Below, piece after piece: positions 8,216 to 18,300 of a DNA stretch of 64,000 bases. Below the pieces are notes generated by a model. It ran no database searches and was not told the DNA's origin. It saw only the letters and a program-made list of their open reading frames with translations. Position 1 is the stretch's first letter. Each line of letters starts with the position of its first letter. The translations under genes were made by a program, and so were the position numbers. Source of the stretch: JAHJQQ01 sp963737555 (GTDB lineage: Bacteria > Pseudomonadota > Gammaproteobacteria > Thiohalobacterales > Thiohalobacteraceae); assembly GCA_963737555.1 (NCBI GenBank), contig CAVTTB010000009.1:1-64000 (forward strand), written 5' to 3'.

Positions 8216-10861
8216 TTACTTGCCTTGTTCCGGTTGCGCCACCGGCGGCTCCAGCAGCGTGCGGGCAGCCTCGGACATGCTGCCGGTTTCGCCGATCCAG
8301 CGCGCCGGCAGTCGCGGCAGGGCGCTGATGATGGAGACCACCACGGCGGCGAAGTACGGCGTCGATTGCAGCAACAGCATCACTGCCCACATCAGCAGAT
8401 CCAGTGTTTCGGTGCCGAAGTAGTTGATGATGCCGAAGGCGGCCAGCCATAGCGCGATCAACATCAGGGACTCTTCGCGCGCGGCACTCAACGCCTTGAA
8501 GATCGCCTGCTTGTGCGCTTGCTTGGGTGTACGGATGAACGGCATGTTTTTCACGAAGAAGCCGGCGAGCATCGCCAAGCCAATGGTGTGTGTGAGTGCC
8601 AGACCGGCGAAGGCCGCGCTGATCGTCTGCAGTGTCGTTGCACCGACGCGGGTCTGATACAGATACACCAGTTTGCCGATCTTGAAGACGAACAAGGCCA
8701 ACGGCAGGATCGAGAATACCAGCAGCGGCGGATCGATCTTGGTCGGTGCGACCAGCATGGCGATTGACCAGCACAGCGCCGCCATATTGAACAGCAGATT
8801 GATGCCGTCGGCGAGCCAGGGCAGCCAGCCGGCCACGAAGTGATAGCGCTGACCGGCGGTGAGTTTGCCCGTGCCGCGGCGCAGCAGATTGCCAGTGTGT
8901 TTGCGCAGAATCTGCACCGAGCCGAAGGCCCAACGATAACGCTGCTTCTTGAAGTCGATGAAGGTGTCGGGCATCAGGCCGCGGCCGTAGCTCTTCGGGA
9001 TATAGGTTGCCTCCAGACCTTCCTCGAAAATACGCAGGCCCAGCTCCGCATCCTCGGTGATGCACCATTCCGCCCAGCCGTTCACGCCTTCGAGTGCCGA
9101 TTTGCGCACGATGGTCATGGTGCCGTGCTGAATGATGGCGTTGCGCTCGTTGCGGGTGACCATGCCGATGTAGAAGAAGCCGCGGTACTCCGCATAACAC
9201 ATCGCCTTGAAGGCGTTCTCGCGCGCATCGCGGTAATCCTGCGGTGCCTGGACGATGCCAATGCGTTCATTCGCGAACTGCGGGACCAGATCGCGCAGCC
9301 AGCGCGGATGCACGATGTAGTCGCTGTCGATGACGGCGACGATTTCGGCGTCGGTATCGGTCTGACGCAAGGCGAAATTCAGCGCGCCGGCCTTGAAGCC
9401 GGGCAGCGGATCTTCGTGGAAGAAGCGGAATTGCGGACCGAGTTTGGCGCAGTGCTCGCGCACCGGTTCCCACACCGCCGGGTCCTTGGTGTTGTTGTCG
9501 ATGACAATGACTTCGAAATCCGGATAGTCGAGCGCGGCCAGTGCATTGAGCGTCTCGATCATCATCTCCGGCGGTTCGTTATAGGCCGGCACATGCACCG
9601 ACACCCGCGGCAATTGCTCGTTCGGCACATCGACGGGTTTGAACTGGCGGCGATGATCACGCACCCACAGCGCCTCGGCCCATTCATGCGCCTCGGCGAG
9701 CAACACCGCGATCACGCCGATCATGCCGGTTATCAGCAGGATGCCGACGATGATGCTGGTGATGGTGAGATACTGGTTCATGTAATCGTAGATGACCCAC
9801 ACCGCGGCGGTGGCGGCGGCGTATGCCACTAAGGCGAGAAAACTGCGGCCGCGATTCTGCAGGCGGCTGCTGTCGATCAGCAGCAGGGTGAAGACGATGA
9901 TGGCGAAGCCGACCGAGGCGCCGGCGAGGATCGGCCAGTTCGGTATTTCCACCACGGGTTCGGTGAACTTGAACTTGGGTTGCCGCATGACGTTGTACAC
10001 GCCCCAGTACGCGCCGACATCACCTTCAGTCTCGCGCTTCCAGGGCTGATCGAAGGCTTCCATGAGGTAGTAGATGTATTTCTTTTCCGCGGCGATTTCC
10101 AGGAACCGGCGCAGGAAGATGGCCTCGTTGGCCTCGCTGGCGACAGCTTCTTTGCGGGTGCGGCCATTGCTCGGCCAGCCGACCTCACCGATAACGATGG
10201 GCTTGTCGGGATAGAGTTGTTTGAGTTCTTCGATGCTGTTGACAATGTACTTGAGCGATTCATCGACGGAATAGCCTTCCCAGTACGGCAGCAGATGCAC
10301 GGCAATGTAATCGACATGCTTGACCAGTTCCGGATTGCGTACCCAGACATACGGCGGCTCGGCGGTGCTGACCGGGATGTTGGTGCGGGCATTCGCCTTG
10401 TCCAGATAGGCGATCAGTTCCTCAATCGGGATGTCGGCGCGCAACAGCACTTCGTTGCCGACGATCAGGCGCACGACGTTCTTGCGTGAGCGCTCGGCGA
10501 TTTGCAGCATCTTTTCCAACTGCGCGGCGCTCTTCTCCGGATATTGGTCGATCCAGGCGCCGAGCGTGACGTTCAGTCCATACTTGCGCGCCAACTCGGG
10601 AATCTCGGCGAGCGACTCTTCGACGGTGTAGGTGCGGATGGCGTGGGTCTTGCCCGCCAGCAGCGCCAGATCGGCCTCGATCTGTTCGACGCTCGGATAC
10701 TTGCTGTAGATCGGCCCCTGCTTGTCCTGGAACGGCGAAAAGGCAAAGCCTTGGATGCGTTCCGGCCAGGCCGGTTCAGGGGTGGGTTGGTTATACCAAG
10801 CCCAGCCCATGATGGTCAGGGCAGCGATAGCGATAGCGATCAAAAAACTGGATTTGTGCAT
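8216..10861 (-). CDS. Membrane GH17-GT2 fusion, beta-glucan synthase / transglycosylase (NdvB-like)
   Basis: 881 aa from ATG 10861, where an N-terminal membrane anchor begins (MHKSSFLIAIAIAALTIMGW). Residues about 35-310 are a GH17-like domain with both catalytic glutamates (LIVGNEV and VIGEVGWPS). Three membrane segments follow (about 315-425), then a processive family-2 glycosyltransferase with VPAYNEP, the IDSDY aspartates, TEDAELG and KQRYRWAFG at about 450-700. More membrane helices follow. This arrangement fits proteins making and remodelling beta-1,3 or cyclic glucans in the periplasm. The glucan linkage is inferred. mtfA lies 164 bases upstream on the same strand. Confidence 0.85.
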   Translation of the reverse strand: MHKSSFLIAIAIAALTIMGWAWYNQPTPEPAWPERIQGFAFSPFQDKQGPIYSKYPSVEQIEADLALLAGKTHAIRTYTVEESLAEIPELARKYGLNVTLGAWIDQYPEKSAAQLEKMLQIAERSRKNVVRLIVGNEVLLRADIPIEELIAYLDKANARTNIPVSTAEPPYVWVRNPELVKHVDYIAVHLLPYWEGYSVDESLKYIVNSIEELKQLYPDKPIVIGEVGWPSNGRTRKEAVASEANEAIFLRRFLEIAAEKKYIYYLMEAFDQPWKRETEGDVGAYWGVYNVMRQPKFKFTEPVVEIPNWPILAGASVGFAIIVFTLLLIDSSRLQNRGRSFLALVAYAAATAAVWVIYDYMNQYLTITSIIVGILLITGMIGVIAVLLAEAHEWAEALWVRDHRRQFKPVDVPNEQLPRVSVHVPAYNEPPEMMIETLNALAALDYPDFEVIVIDNNTKDPAVWEPVREHCAKLGPQFRFFHEDPLPGFKAGALNFALRQTDTDAEIVAVIDSDYIVHPRWLRDLVPQFANERIGIVQAPQDYRDARENAFKAMCYAEYRGFFYIGMVTRNERNAIIQHGTMTIVRKSALEGVNGWAEWCITEDAELGLRIFEEGLEATYIPKSYGRGLMPDTFIDFKKQRYRWAFGSVQILRKHTGNLLRRGTGKLTAGQRYHFVAGWLPWLADGINLLFNMAALCWSIAMLVAPTKIDPPLLVFSILPLALFVFKIGKLVYLYQTRVGATTLQTISAAFAGLALTHTIGLAMLAGFFVKNMPFIRTPKQAHKQAIFKALSAAREESLMLIALWLAAFGIINYFGTETLDLLMWAVMLLLQSTPYFAAVVVSIISALPRLPARWIGETGSMSEAARTLLEPPVAQPEQGK

Positions 10862-11025
10862 GGCCCTGTGTGATGCAGGCCCGCGCGTCAGGGACTGACA
10901 CGGGCGTGGTTGTGTTCTGCCGGGAAAAATGGGGATGTTCCGAGCCGATCGCCCCGCGCACCCGGCGGCTGGGCGATCGACCCGGCGCACAGTATACGGG
11001 GGATTTGGCAATCATCAATTGGGAT

Positions 11026-11862
11026 TCAGGATCGTCCGTAACCCCACGCCCCAGGGTCTACCCGGTAATACGCCCGCAGGCAGGCATAGAGTGCCGGATA
11101 TTCCACCCGTAATTCATGCGGAAGTTCGAAAAACGCCTCGGTGAGCACGGCAAAAAACTCGGCGGGTTCACTGGCGGCGTAAGGGTCCAGCCAGGTGTGC
11201 TCGCCGGCCTCGACACGGGCGCGCAGTTCGGTAAAGGCCGGTGTGAACGCGGCTGCCCAGGCGTGTCGCTGGGCGCGACTGTCCAGCTGCGGGGTGCCGT
11301 TCATCGCGCCGGACCCGAGATCCAATTGATGGGCGAATTCGTGCAGCACGACGTTATAGCCGTCGCCGCTGTTCATGCCGCCGCTCAGCGTGTCGTCCCA
11401 GGACAGCACCAGTTGCCCGGTCTCCCAGGATTCGCCACTGAGCACCTGACGTTCGCGGTGATGCAGGCCGGCGGCGTCCCAGTGCTCGCGATTGACCACG
11501 AACGCAGCCGGGTACAAGACGATGCTGTACAGGTTCGGGTAATAGTCGCTGGGGCGATTGAGCAGCAACAGCGCCGCCTGTGCGGCGACGATCAGGCGCA
11601 TGGCATCGGTGACCACCAGCCCACCGGCACCATGGAAGTCTTTCTCCGCCAGCAACACCTGGATATGACCCTGCAATTGCTCGCGCAGCGCGGACGGCAG
11701 GTGGTTGTACAACGGCACATGCGTGCGCAGCAGTCCTTCCCATTGCGGTGGAATCGGCTGTGCCCGCAGTCGCACGCGGCGCCGCTCGCGCCAGTGGCGA
11801 CGCAGCAATGGCCATGTCAGCAACAGCGTCGTGAGCAGGCCGATGATAATGATGGGTGTCAT
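11026..11862 (-). CDS. mtfA: MtfA-type zinc metallopeptidase (M90)
   Basis: 278 aa. A short hydrophobic N terminus (IIIIGLLTTLLLTW) is followed by the MtfA domain with the zinc-binding HEFAH motif in VVLHEFAHQLD and the downstream glutamate region AEFFAVLTEAFFELP. In E. coli MtfA binds the repressor Mlc and has aminopeptidase activity. Whether this one has such a partner is unknown. It is encoded just upstream of the GH17-GT2 gene on the same strand. Confidence 0.9.
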   Translation of the reverse strand: MTPIIIIGLLTTLLLTWPLLRRHWRERRRVRLRAQPIPPQWEGLLRTHVPLYNHLPSALREQLQGHIQVLLAEKDFHGAGGLVVTDAMRLIVAAQAALLLLNRPSDYYPNLYSIVLYPAAFVVNREHWDAAGLHHRERQVLSGESWETGQLVLSWDDTLSGGMNSGDGYNVVLHEFAHQLDLGSGAMNGTPQLDSRAQRHAWAAAFTPAFTELRARVEAGEHTWLDPYAASEPAEFFAVLTEAFFELPHELRVEYPALYACLRAYYRVDPGAWGYGRS

Positions 11863-12065
11863 AGCCGGGGTGCTCTTCCTGGTCTTCGCGTTGGTTTATG
11901 ACGCCTGCGCATAGGGCGGGTGTGTCGCGCTTGTCTTATCGATATTACCCGTTATGCTGGACTTTATGCGCTGGAAATCCATATAGATTCGGGAGATTCA
12001 GGACAGATTCGGGCTGGGGTCGGTGCCTGCCGTGTAAATCCCGGCAGCCATTGGGATGGCTGCTG

Positions 12066-12652
12066 ATGTTCCTTGCAGAAATGGCCGCAGCGCAAACAGC
12101 AATCAGTACGCAAACGGCAATCAGCACCGGTGTCGATGCCGATGCCGGCTTGCCGTATTGGGAGATCCGTGAGTCCGGTATGTCGCTGCGTCTGGTGCAA
12201 CGTCTGCCCGATCAGACGCGGGCTTTTTTCCTGGCGCGCGGTTTTGCGCGCGCGGATGTGGATTTGGTCGCGCAGAGCTGTGTCTTCCAGACGATCTTCA
12301 AGAATACCTCTCAGACCGAAAAGCCGAGTGCGCTGGAATATAATTTGCGCGACTGGAAAGTGCGGTCGCCGATGCTGTGCGTGGTCTGAAAACACGTGAA
12401 GATTGGGCTGAGCAATGGGCGGCACGCGCCATCCCTCAGCCGGCGAGAATTGCTTTTGAATGGGCGCTGCTGCCGACACGGCAAGTTTATAATCCGGGCG
12501 ATTACAACTGGGGCATGTCGGTGTTCGATCTGCCACCGGATAGCCATTTCGATCTTGAAGTTGTCTGGCAGCAGTATGGTTCACGGCATAGTGCCGTACT
12601 CAAGAATATCCACTGCGCGCCGGATGAATCCGTCGAGGCGGAGCTGCCATGA
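12066..12652 (+). CDS. Unidentified secreted protein upstream of a TlpA-like gene (frame break)
   Basis: A hydrophobic start (WLLMFLAEMAAAQ) suggests a signal peptide. The start is uncertain, since the frame is open upstream of ATG 12066 as well. A small duplication (QTAIST twice) follows. The frame changes at about 12368, just after LRDWKVRS, and the second part reads on from VRGLKTREDW to ELP. The two halves together make about 195 aa with no recognised domain. The stop overlaps the start of the TlpA-like gene (ATGA), so translation is probably coupled and a redox or envelope role is possible. Confidence 0.55.
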
Positions 12653-13173
12653 GCAGGCGCTGGAACATGTTCGCGGTTGTAGTGTGTGTATGGCTGTTCG
12701 CGGCAAATGCCGTTACGGCGGCAGAGCAGACCTTGCCAAAAGTACCTCGCCCTATCGCGGCGCCGAATTTTGAACTCGTGGATCTCGATGGCGGTCTGCA
12801 TAAGCTCGCGGATTACCGCGGCAAGGTGGTGGTGTTGAATTTTTGGGCGACCTGGTGTCCACCCTGCCGCTATGAGATGCCGTCCATGCAGCGTGGCTGG
12901 GAGGCGGCAAAGGCCGATGGCATCGTGTTTCTCGGTGTGAATGTCGGCGAGGATGCCGATACCGTATTCATGTTTCTCGCCGATTATTCAGTGGAATTCC
13001 CGTTGCTGTTGGATAAGGACGCGACGGTTATCAAGGAATACCAAGTTGTCGGCCTGCCGACGACCTTCATAATCGATCCGCAGGGACGCATCACTCACCG
13101 TGTAGTCGGCAGCCGCGAATGGGACGATGCCGCGCTGTTGCATGAATTACGCGGCTTATTACCCAAACCATAA
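12649..13173 (+). CDS. TlpA/ResA-like thiol-disulfide oxidoreductase
   Basis: 174 aa periplasmic thioredoxin. A signal peptide (about residues 1-25, ending VTAAEQ) is followed by an AhpC/TSA-type thioredoxin fold with active site FWATWCPPCR and the cis-proline segment VVGLPTTFIIDPQG. Proteins of this family reduce disulfides, for example in cytochrome c maturation. It overlaps by 4 bases the gene before it. No cytochrome c maturation genes are nearby. Confidence 0.88.
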   Translation: MSRRWNMFAVVVCVWLFAANAVTAAEQTLPKVPRPIAAPNFELVDLDGGLHKLADYRGKVVVLNFWATWCPPCRYEMPSMQRGWEAAKADGIVFLGVNVGEDADTVFMFLADYSVEFPLLLDKDATVIKEYQVVGLPTTFIIDPQGRITHRVVGSREWDDAALLHELRGLLPKP

Positions 13174-13266
13174 CCTGGTTCAGCACGGCCGCGTTGACGA
13201 GGTCGCCGGGGATAGTCTTCCTGTATCCTGTGCCGATTCAAACCCGGCGTGGGCTGGCAATTCATT

Positions 13267-13965
13267 ATGATCCCTTTGCACGACGACAATCCCACTGCGA
13301 CCCCGCCGCTGTTGACGGTCGTGCTGATCAGCGCGTGTGTCTTGGCGTTCCTCTGGCAACTGTCTTTGGGACCACAGCAGGAGCGCATCATTTATGCGCT
13401 GGGTGTGATACCCGCGGTGTTGTTCGGGCATCTGCAATTACCCGAGGCCATTGCGCTGGTGACGCCGTCGGCGACCGTGTTCAGCTCGATGTTTCTGCAC
13501 GGTGGCTGGATGCACTTGATCGGCAACATGCTCTATCTGTGGGTTTTCGGCAATAACATCGAAGACGCCATGGGGCATGCGCGTTTCATCGTCTTTTATC
13601 TGCTGTGCGGTATTGCCGCTGTGTTCGCGCAAGCACTGCCCGATCCGCAGTCGCAGATTCCCATGATCGGCGCCAGCGGTGCGATCTCCGGTGTGCTCGG
13701 CGCTTATCTGCTGCTGTATCCGCATGCGCGCGTGTTGGTGGCGATTCCGTTCGGCTTCTATCTGCACACGATGCGGATCAAGGCCGGTTGGGTGTTGGGC
13801 TTCTGGTTCGTGCTGCAACTGATCAGTTCGGCGGCCAACGCCGGTCAGCAGGGCGGCGTCGCCTTCGGCGCGCATATCGGCGGGTTTGTCGCCGGCATGC
13901 TGCTGTTGCCGTTGTTCAAACGGCGCAGCGTGCGCTATTTCCATCCGGGCAGGTTCGGCGGTTAA
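13267..13965 (+). CDS. Rhomboid family intramembrane serine protease
   Basis: 232 aa with about six membrane segments. Catalytic serine motif GASGAISG at about residue 137 and the partner histidine in GAHIGGF near 205; the conserved NMLYLWVFGNNIED loop precedes them. ATG 13267 (MIPLHDDNP) gives the usual family N terminus, although the frame opens 18 bases earlier. Rhomboids cleave transmembrane substrates within the membrane; the substrate is unknown. A dyad repeat element follows its stop. Confidence 0.9.
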   Translation: MIPLHDDNPTATPPLLTVVLISACVLAFLWQLSLGPQQERIIYALGVIPAVLFGHLQLPEAIALVTPSATVFSSMFLHGGWMHLIGNMLYLWVFGNNIEDAMGHARFIVFYLLCGIAAVFAQALPDPQSQIPMIGASGAISGVLGAYLLLYPHARVLVAIPFGFYLHTMRIKAGWVLGFWFVLQLISSAANAGQQGGVAFGAHIGGFVAGMLLLPLFKRRSVRYFHPGRFGG

Positions 13966-13986
13966 ATTGCCAAGGGTGCGCTGAGC

Positions 13987-14156
13987 TTTTGAACCGCCAA
14001 GACGCCAAGAAGGCCATGTTTGAACCGCCAAGGCGCCAAGACGCCAAGAAAATCCATGATAAGGCGTTTTGTTTTATTCATAGGCAACTTGGCGCCTTGG
14101 CGTCTTGGCGGTTCGCAATATCTTGTCTTGGCGTCCTTAGCGTCTTGGCGGTTCAA
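13987..14156. repeat. Nested inverted repeat made of CCAAGACGCC units
   Basis: Two copies starting GAACCGCCAAG lie at 13991 and 14022. Two inverted copies (CTTGGCGTCTTGGCGGTTC type) end at about 14114 and 14155, so the block folds into a large hairpin around an AT-rich centre (about 14050-14085). The unit GCCAAGACGCCAAGA recurs inside the arms. Elements of this kind are often mistaken for genes because they translate as RQDAKDAK-like peptides. It separates the rhomboid gene from the permease gene. Confidence 0.75.
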
Positions 14157-14175
14157 AAACTAATCAGGTGAACGA

Positions 14176-15412
14176 TTGAATTTCCATCTGCCGGTCGTCG
14201 TGCTGCTGGTCGTATTCGTGCTGATTGCGGTACGAAGCGTCGGGCGCTTTCGCATCGCCATCTGGCAGGCCATGGTCGGTGGCGCGGGCATCGTTTTGTT
14301 GAGCGGTGATATCGCGCCGGACGTTGCGTTGGCCGCGATCGACTGGGACGTGATGCTGTTTCTGTTCGGCATGTTCGTGGTCGGGCAGGCGGCGGTGGCG
14401 AGCGGTGAACTGTATCGGCTTGCCTATGAAGTGTTCAGCCGCGCACGCGTCCACGGATATGCTGGTACTGCTGCTGGTGTTCGCCGCGGGGCTGGCCTCG
14501 GCGCTGTTGATGAACGACACGCTGGCGATTATCGGCACGCCATTGGTGCTGCGCCTGGCGCGCGAACACAATATCGATGCGCGCATGCTATTGCTGGCGC
14601 TGGCTTTCGCGGTGACCACGGGCAGTGTGATGAGTCCGATCGGCAATCCGCAGAATCTGTTGATCGCCCTGCAGGCGGATCTGGCCAATCCCTTCCTGAC
14701 ATTCCTGGAGTATCTGGCACTGCCGACCGTGCTCAGCCTGGTGTTGACCTATGTCGTGTTGCGGCTGTTCTTTCGCCGCGAATTCCATGCCACGCCGCTG
14801 GTGCACACGCGTGTGACCGTGCACGATGCCGGCCTGGCGCGCGGGGTGCGTCGCGCGGTGCTGCTGATTCTGGTGTTGATTGTCGCGCGTATCGTTCTGG
14901 TCGGTAGCGAGCTTGCCGCGGAATTCCGCCTCAGTTATATCGCACTGGCCGGTGCCGCGCCGCTGTTGCTGTTCAGTGCGCGTCGCGGTGAGTTGTTGCG
15001 CCGGCTCGATTGGACGACGTTAGCGTTTTTTGCCGGCATGTTCGTGCTCATGGCCGCGGTGTGGCACACACAATTGTTGCAGGACTGGTTGACGCGCGGC
15101 GCTTACGACATCACGACACCGATGGCGGTGATTCTCGCCGGCACGGGCTTGAGTCAGCTGGTTTCCAATGTGCCGCTGGTGGCCCTGTATCTGCCGTTGT
15201 TGCAGCACGCCGGTGCTGACACGGCGAGTTTAATGACCCTGGCAGCGGCCAGTACCCTGGCGGGCAACCTGCTTATCCTGGGAGCCGCCAGCAATGTCAT
15301 CATCGTTCAGAGCGCCGAACGTCACGGCAGCCAATTGAGTTTTTTTGCCTTCGCGCGGGTGGGCATTCCCTTGACGTTGGCGCAACTGTGTATCTATTGG
15401 TTATTGTTGTAA
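14176..15412 (+). CDS. SLC13/ArsB-type anion permease (frameshifted)
   Basis: Polytopic membrane protein of the ion-transporter superfamily. TTG 14176 follows an AGGTG ribosome site. The N-terminal part covers FHLPVVVLLVVFVLI to EVFSRA, the rest continues in the next frame from STDMLVLLLVFAAG to YWLLL. One extra base at about 14449 joins them into 411 aa with 10-11 membrane segments. Family landmarks are the repeated loops SALLMNDTLAIIGTP with SPIGNPQN, and LSQLVSNVPL. The ion is unknown; candidates are sulfate, dicarboxylate, arsenite or sodium/proton exchange. Confidence 0.8.
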
Positions 15413-15476
15413 GGCGCGCGGCGCGAAGCCTCTTTCTGCATATATACTTACAAATATAAGCGGGAGGAGTTAAACG

Positions 15477-16445
15477 ATGCCAAAACCTTGTCCACCGCTG
15501 GATGCGATGATGCGCGAGCGCCTCGAAGAACGCGTCGGCCGTTTGCATCTCGATCAGCGGCTCGGCATCGAGACCGAATACGAAGCGCGCATCTTCGGTC
15601 AGGGGCGCAATTTCTTCCATATCGAAAATTGGTATTCGGCGCACGGCCTGTTGCGGGGTGCGCTACGTCTCATGGGGCTGCATGACCGTGGTCGGCGCAA
15701 TGCCCGTGCGATTGTGGTTCGTCACAACACGATTAATTTGCCGCAACTCCCAGCAGTTTTCGACGGCTTTCGCATCCTGCACATCTCCGATCCGCATCTG
15801 GACATCGCCGAAGACATGCCGCTGGCGCTGATGGAGGCGGTACGTCAAATCGACTATGACGTGTGCGTATTCACCGGCGATTTTCGCAGCAGGACCTTCG
15901 GCGGATATGCCGCTGCGCTGGATGGCATGCGCCGGGTGCGCGAGCAACTGAACGGTGCGGTGTACGGTGTGCTCGGTAATCACGACAGCATCCGCATGTT
16001 GCCGGGTTTGGAGGACATGGACATCCGTATGTTGATGAATGAATCACTGACGCTGTCGCGTGACGGTGAGACGATCCATCTGGCCGGCGTCGATGACCCG
16101 CATTACTACCGTGCGGACAATCTGGAGAAGGCCAAACAGGGAATCCCCGAACAGGCGGTCTCGATACTGCTGGCGCACTCGCCGGAGATGTACCGGCATG
16201 CCGCCTATGCGGATTTCGATGTCATGTTGTGTGGCCATACCCACGGCGGGCAGATCTGTCTGCCGGGCGGCATTCCGCTCATCTGCAACGCCAACGCTCC
16301 GCGCGCGCTGAGTCGTGGCGCCTGGCGCTATCAGCAATTGCAGGGCTATACCTCGAGCGGTTCCGGTGCGTGCGTGGTCGATGTGCGGATCAACTGCCCG
16401 CCGGAGATCACGGTGCATTGTCTGCGCCGCGGCGTTTTGTCGTGA
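15477..16445 (+). CDS. Metallophosphoesterase (YkuE/calcineurin-like)
   Basis: 322 aa. The metal-binding motifs are in order: ISDPHLD (DxH), FTGDF (GD), GVLGNHD (GNHD), LLAHSPE and CGHTHGGQ. An N-terminal extension of about 85 residues precedes the catalytic core. ATG 15477 follows a GGGAGGAG ribosome site. Members hydrolyse phosphodiesters or phosphomonoesters, some in lipid A or UDP-diacylglucosamine metabolism. The substrate here is unknown. The next gene is convergent and starts 6 bases beyond its stop. Confidence 0.88.
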   Translation: MPKPCPPLDAMMRERLEERVGRLHLDQRLGIETEYEARIFGQGRNFFHIENWYSAHGLLRGALRLMGLHDRGRRNARAIVVRHNTINLPQLPAVFDGFRILHISDPHLDIAEDMPLALMEAVRQIDYDVCVFTGDFRSRTFGGYAAALDGMRRVREQLNGAVYGVLGNHDSIRMLPGLEDMDIRMLMNESLTLSRDGETIHLAGVDDPHYYRADNLEKAKQGIPEQAVSILLAHSPEMYRHAAYADFDVMLCGHTHGGQICLPGGIPLICNANAPRALSRGAWRYQQLQGYTSSGSGACVVDVRINCPPEITVHCLRRGVLS

Positions 16446-16451
16446 GGCCCA

Positions 16452-16940
16452 TTAATACGGTTGTTTACGGATCTGCAGAATATAAAAGATGCGCGACAGC
16501 ACCAGTTCCAGGACCATGAAAGCCAGCGTCAGCTGGGCGATGTCCATCCATTCGAGATCGAATTGCTGTTGCACCGCGAGCAGCGGCAGCAGCGATTCCG
16601 GAATCTGATCCAGGCCCAAGGCCATGCCGCTCGGTTCGATACGCAGGCGGCGTTTGCAAAAACTCGACAGCATGTCGCCGGCCATGGACGCGCTCGCGAT
16701 CAACAGTCCCGTGCCCATAGGAATGCCCAGCAGCAGCGCAGCGCAGGGTGTGGCCAGCAGCGCTGCGACGAGGCCGCGCCAGGTTTTGGAAGGGCCCAAC
16801 CAGGGGCGACCATCGAGGAAGCGTAGGCCGGCGTCGATAGGTTGTTCCCAGCGTGTTGCGAAGACTACATGCGCGAGGATCGGCGCGCCGTTGGCGACCG
16901 TTAGCAGCAGCAGCAGTTTGACGACGAGTAGGAGATCCAT
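16452..16940 (-). CDS. CDP-archaeol synthase-like (CarS/DUF46) membrane protein
   Basis: 162 aa from ATG 16940 (MDLLLVVKLLLLL); an upstream in-frame ATG at 16982 would add 14 residues. Four to five membrane segments and the family motifs NGAPILAHV, LGPSKTWRG and GDMLSSFCKRR are visible. In archaea the family activates unsaturated archaetidic acid with CTP. Bacterial members exist, and here the lipid substrate is unknown. It lies downstream of nnrS on the same strand. Confidence 0.78.
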   Translation of the reverse strand: MDLLLVVKLLLLLTVANGAPILAHVVFATRWEQPIDAGLRFLDGRPWLGPSKTWRGLVAALLATPCAALLLGIPMGTGLLIASASMAGDMLSSFCKRRLRIEPSGMALGLDQIPESLLPLLAVQQQFDLEWMDIAQLTLAFMVLELVLSRIFYILQIRKQPY

Positions 16941-17034
16941 ATCCAACGCGGGCACTCTGGCGTTTGTTGTTGTTAACGCCATGATGCCGTGTCGCGTTGT
17001 GAAGTGCTAGTGCCGCGATCTAGTTACCTCCGAG

Positions 17035-18256
17035 TTACCCCGGGCGGCCATCCACACGCGGTCGCAGGTAGATGGGAGCGAAGCGCAGTGCCCAGGGTAT
17101 GACGCTGGCCAACCAGAGGCTGGCGGCCAACAGATTGGTCGGGATCGGCAGCAGGTCGCTGGTTGCCGGCAATTCACCGAGCACGCGCAGCAAGGCACTC
17201 AGATGCAGCCCCCAGCAGCACAGCCAGACCAGGGTGTCGGCGATCAGCGCACGGCCCGAATGACCGAGGCTGACGCGGCTGGCCATGGCCAGCGTCATGC
17301 CGGCGATCAGGCCGATGCTGAGCGCATGCAACGGCGCGCGACCCAGCGAGCTACTCGCTGCCGCCGAGCAGCAACAGGCTGTCCAGCGCATACAGCGCCA
17401 TGCCGATGCCGAACCAGAGAAAGGCCAGGTGCAGAATGGCGAGCAGGCGTGCTTGAAAGCTGCGCAAAAAATCCCACCGCCAACTCAACAGCAGGCCGAT
17501 GCCGGCCAACGGCAGATCGAACAGGAAGCGCCACTGCAACAGGTCCAGGTATTCGCACAGCACATGTCCGGCGATCAGCAGCGGCAGTGCCGGCAGCACC
17601 CAGAGCGGACTGTAGATCGTATAAGGCTTGATCACGTTGCTGCTGAAGAACGGCAGCATGCGATGCGCGACGGTCAGCATGATCGGCAGCAGGAATCCCC
17701 ACAGGCCCAGCGACAGCGCCACGCGAATCGCGATCGGCATCTGCCACAACACGCCGGCGGCGTAGCTCAGCATGCCCAGCCCACCGATCAGCAGATAGAC
17801 ATTCAGAAAGCGTTCGTGAGTCTTGGTCGCAGAGGCCGCCGCACGAAACACGCGATAGAGTTCAACAATGCCGATGCCCCAGCCACAGGCGTGGATGACG
17901 ACGCCGAGGCCAAGCAGCGTGGCGTGGGTAAACAGTCCCGCGTAGACCAGCAGGCTGCCTGTGACCATGCACAGAAACGCGGGAATATAACGCGATGGCT
18001 CCACCAACGGCCCGTTCATCCAACGTGGATAGGTGGTCATCAGAAAGCCGAAGATGAAATACGGAAACAGACCGTACAGCATCAGATAACCGTGCGCCAA
18101 ACTGCCCGGCAGTACTGTTTCCAGCGGCAACTGAATCCCACTGTAGCGCGCGGTGAGCACCGCGCCCCAGTACAGTATTGCGACGACCAGCTGCAAGGTG
18201 CCGGCGAACATCATCATGCGGTGCGGTGCGGCGGTGAAGGTATTCCAGTGGGTCAT
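17035..18256 (-). CDS. nnrS: NnrS family haem-copper membrane protein (frameshifted)
   Basis: Multi-spanning membrane protein associated with nitric oxide and nitrosative stress tolerance. From ATG 18256 it begins MTHWNTFTAAPHRMMMF, the usual NnrS N terminus. Histidines in AHGYLMLYG and FGFLMTTYPRWM, and AHRMLPFFSSNVI, match the family. A stop after LLLLGGSE comes from an extra base at about 17353. The sequence resumes SSLGRAPLHALSIG and runs to 17035, giving 406 aa, the normal length. It is 44 bases downstream of norD. Confidence 0.87.
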
Positions 18257-18300
18257 GGCTATCTCTAGGCGTGATCGGGTTTGAACTTGCGTCGGCGTAT

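Noticed and set aside
8031..9200. A long minus-strand frame overlapping the GT2 domain
   Set aside because: It runs through the repeat and in the wrong frame of a clear glycosyltransferase; codon pattern and motifs belong to the other frame.
13962..14156. Small proteins translated from the CCAAGACGCC repeat (RQDAKDAK-like)
   Set aside because: Produced by the repeat units on both strands; no ribosome site.
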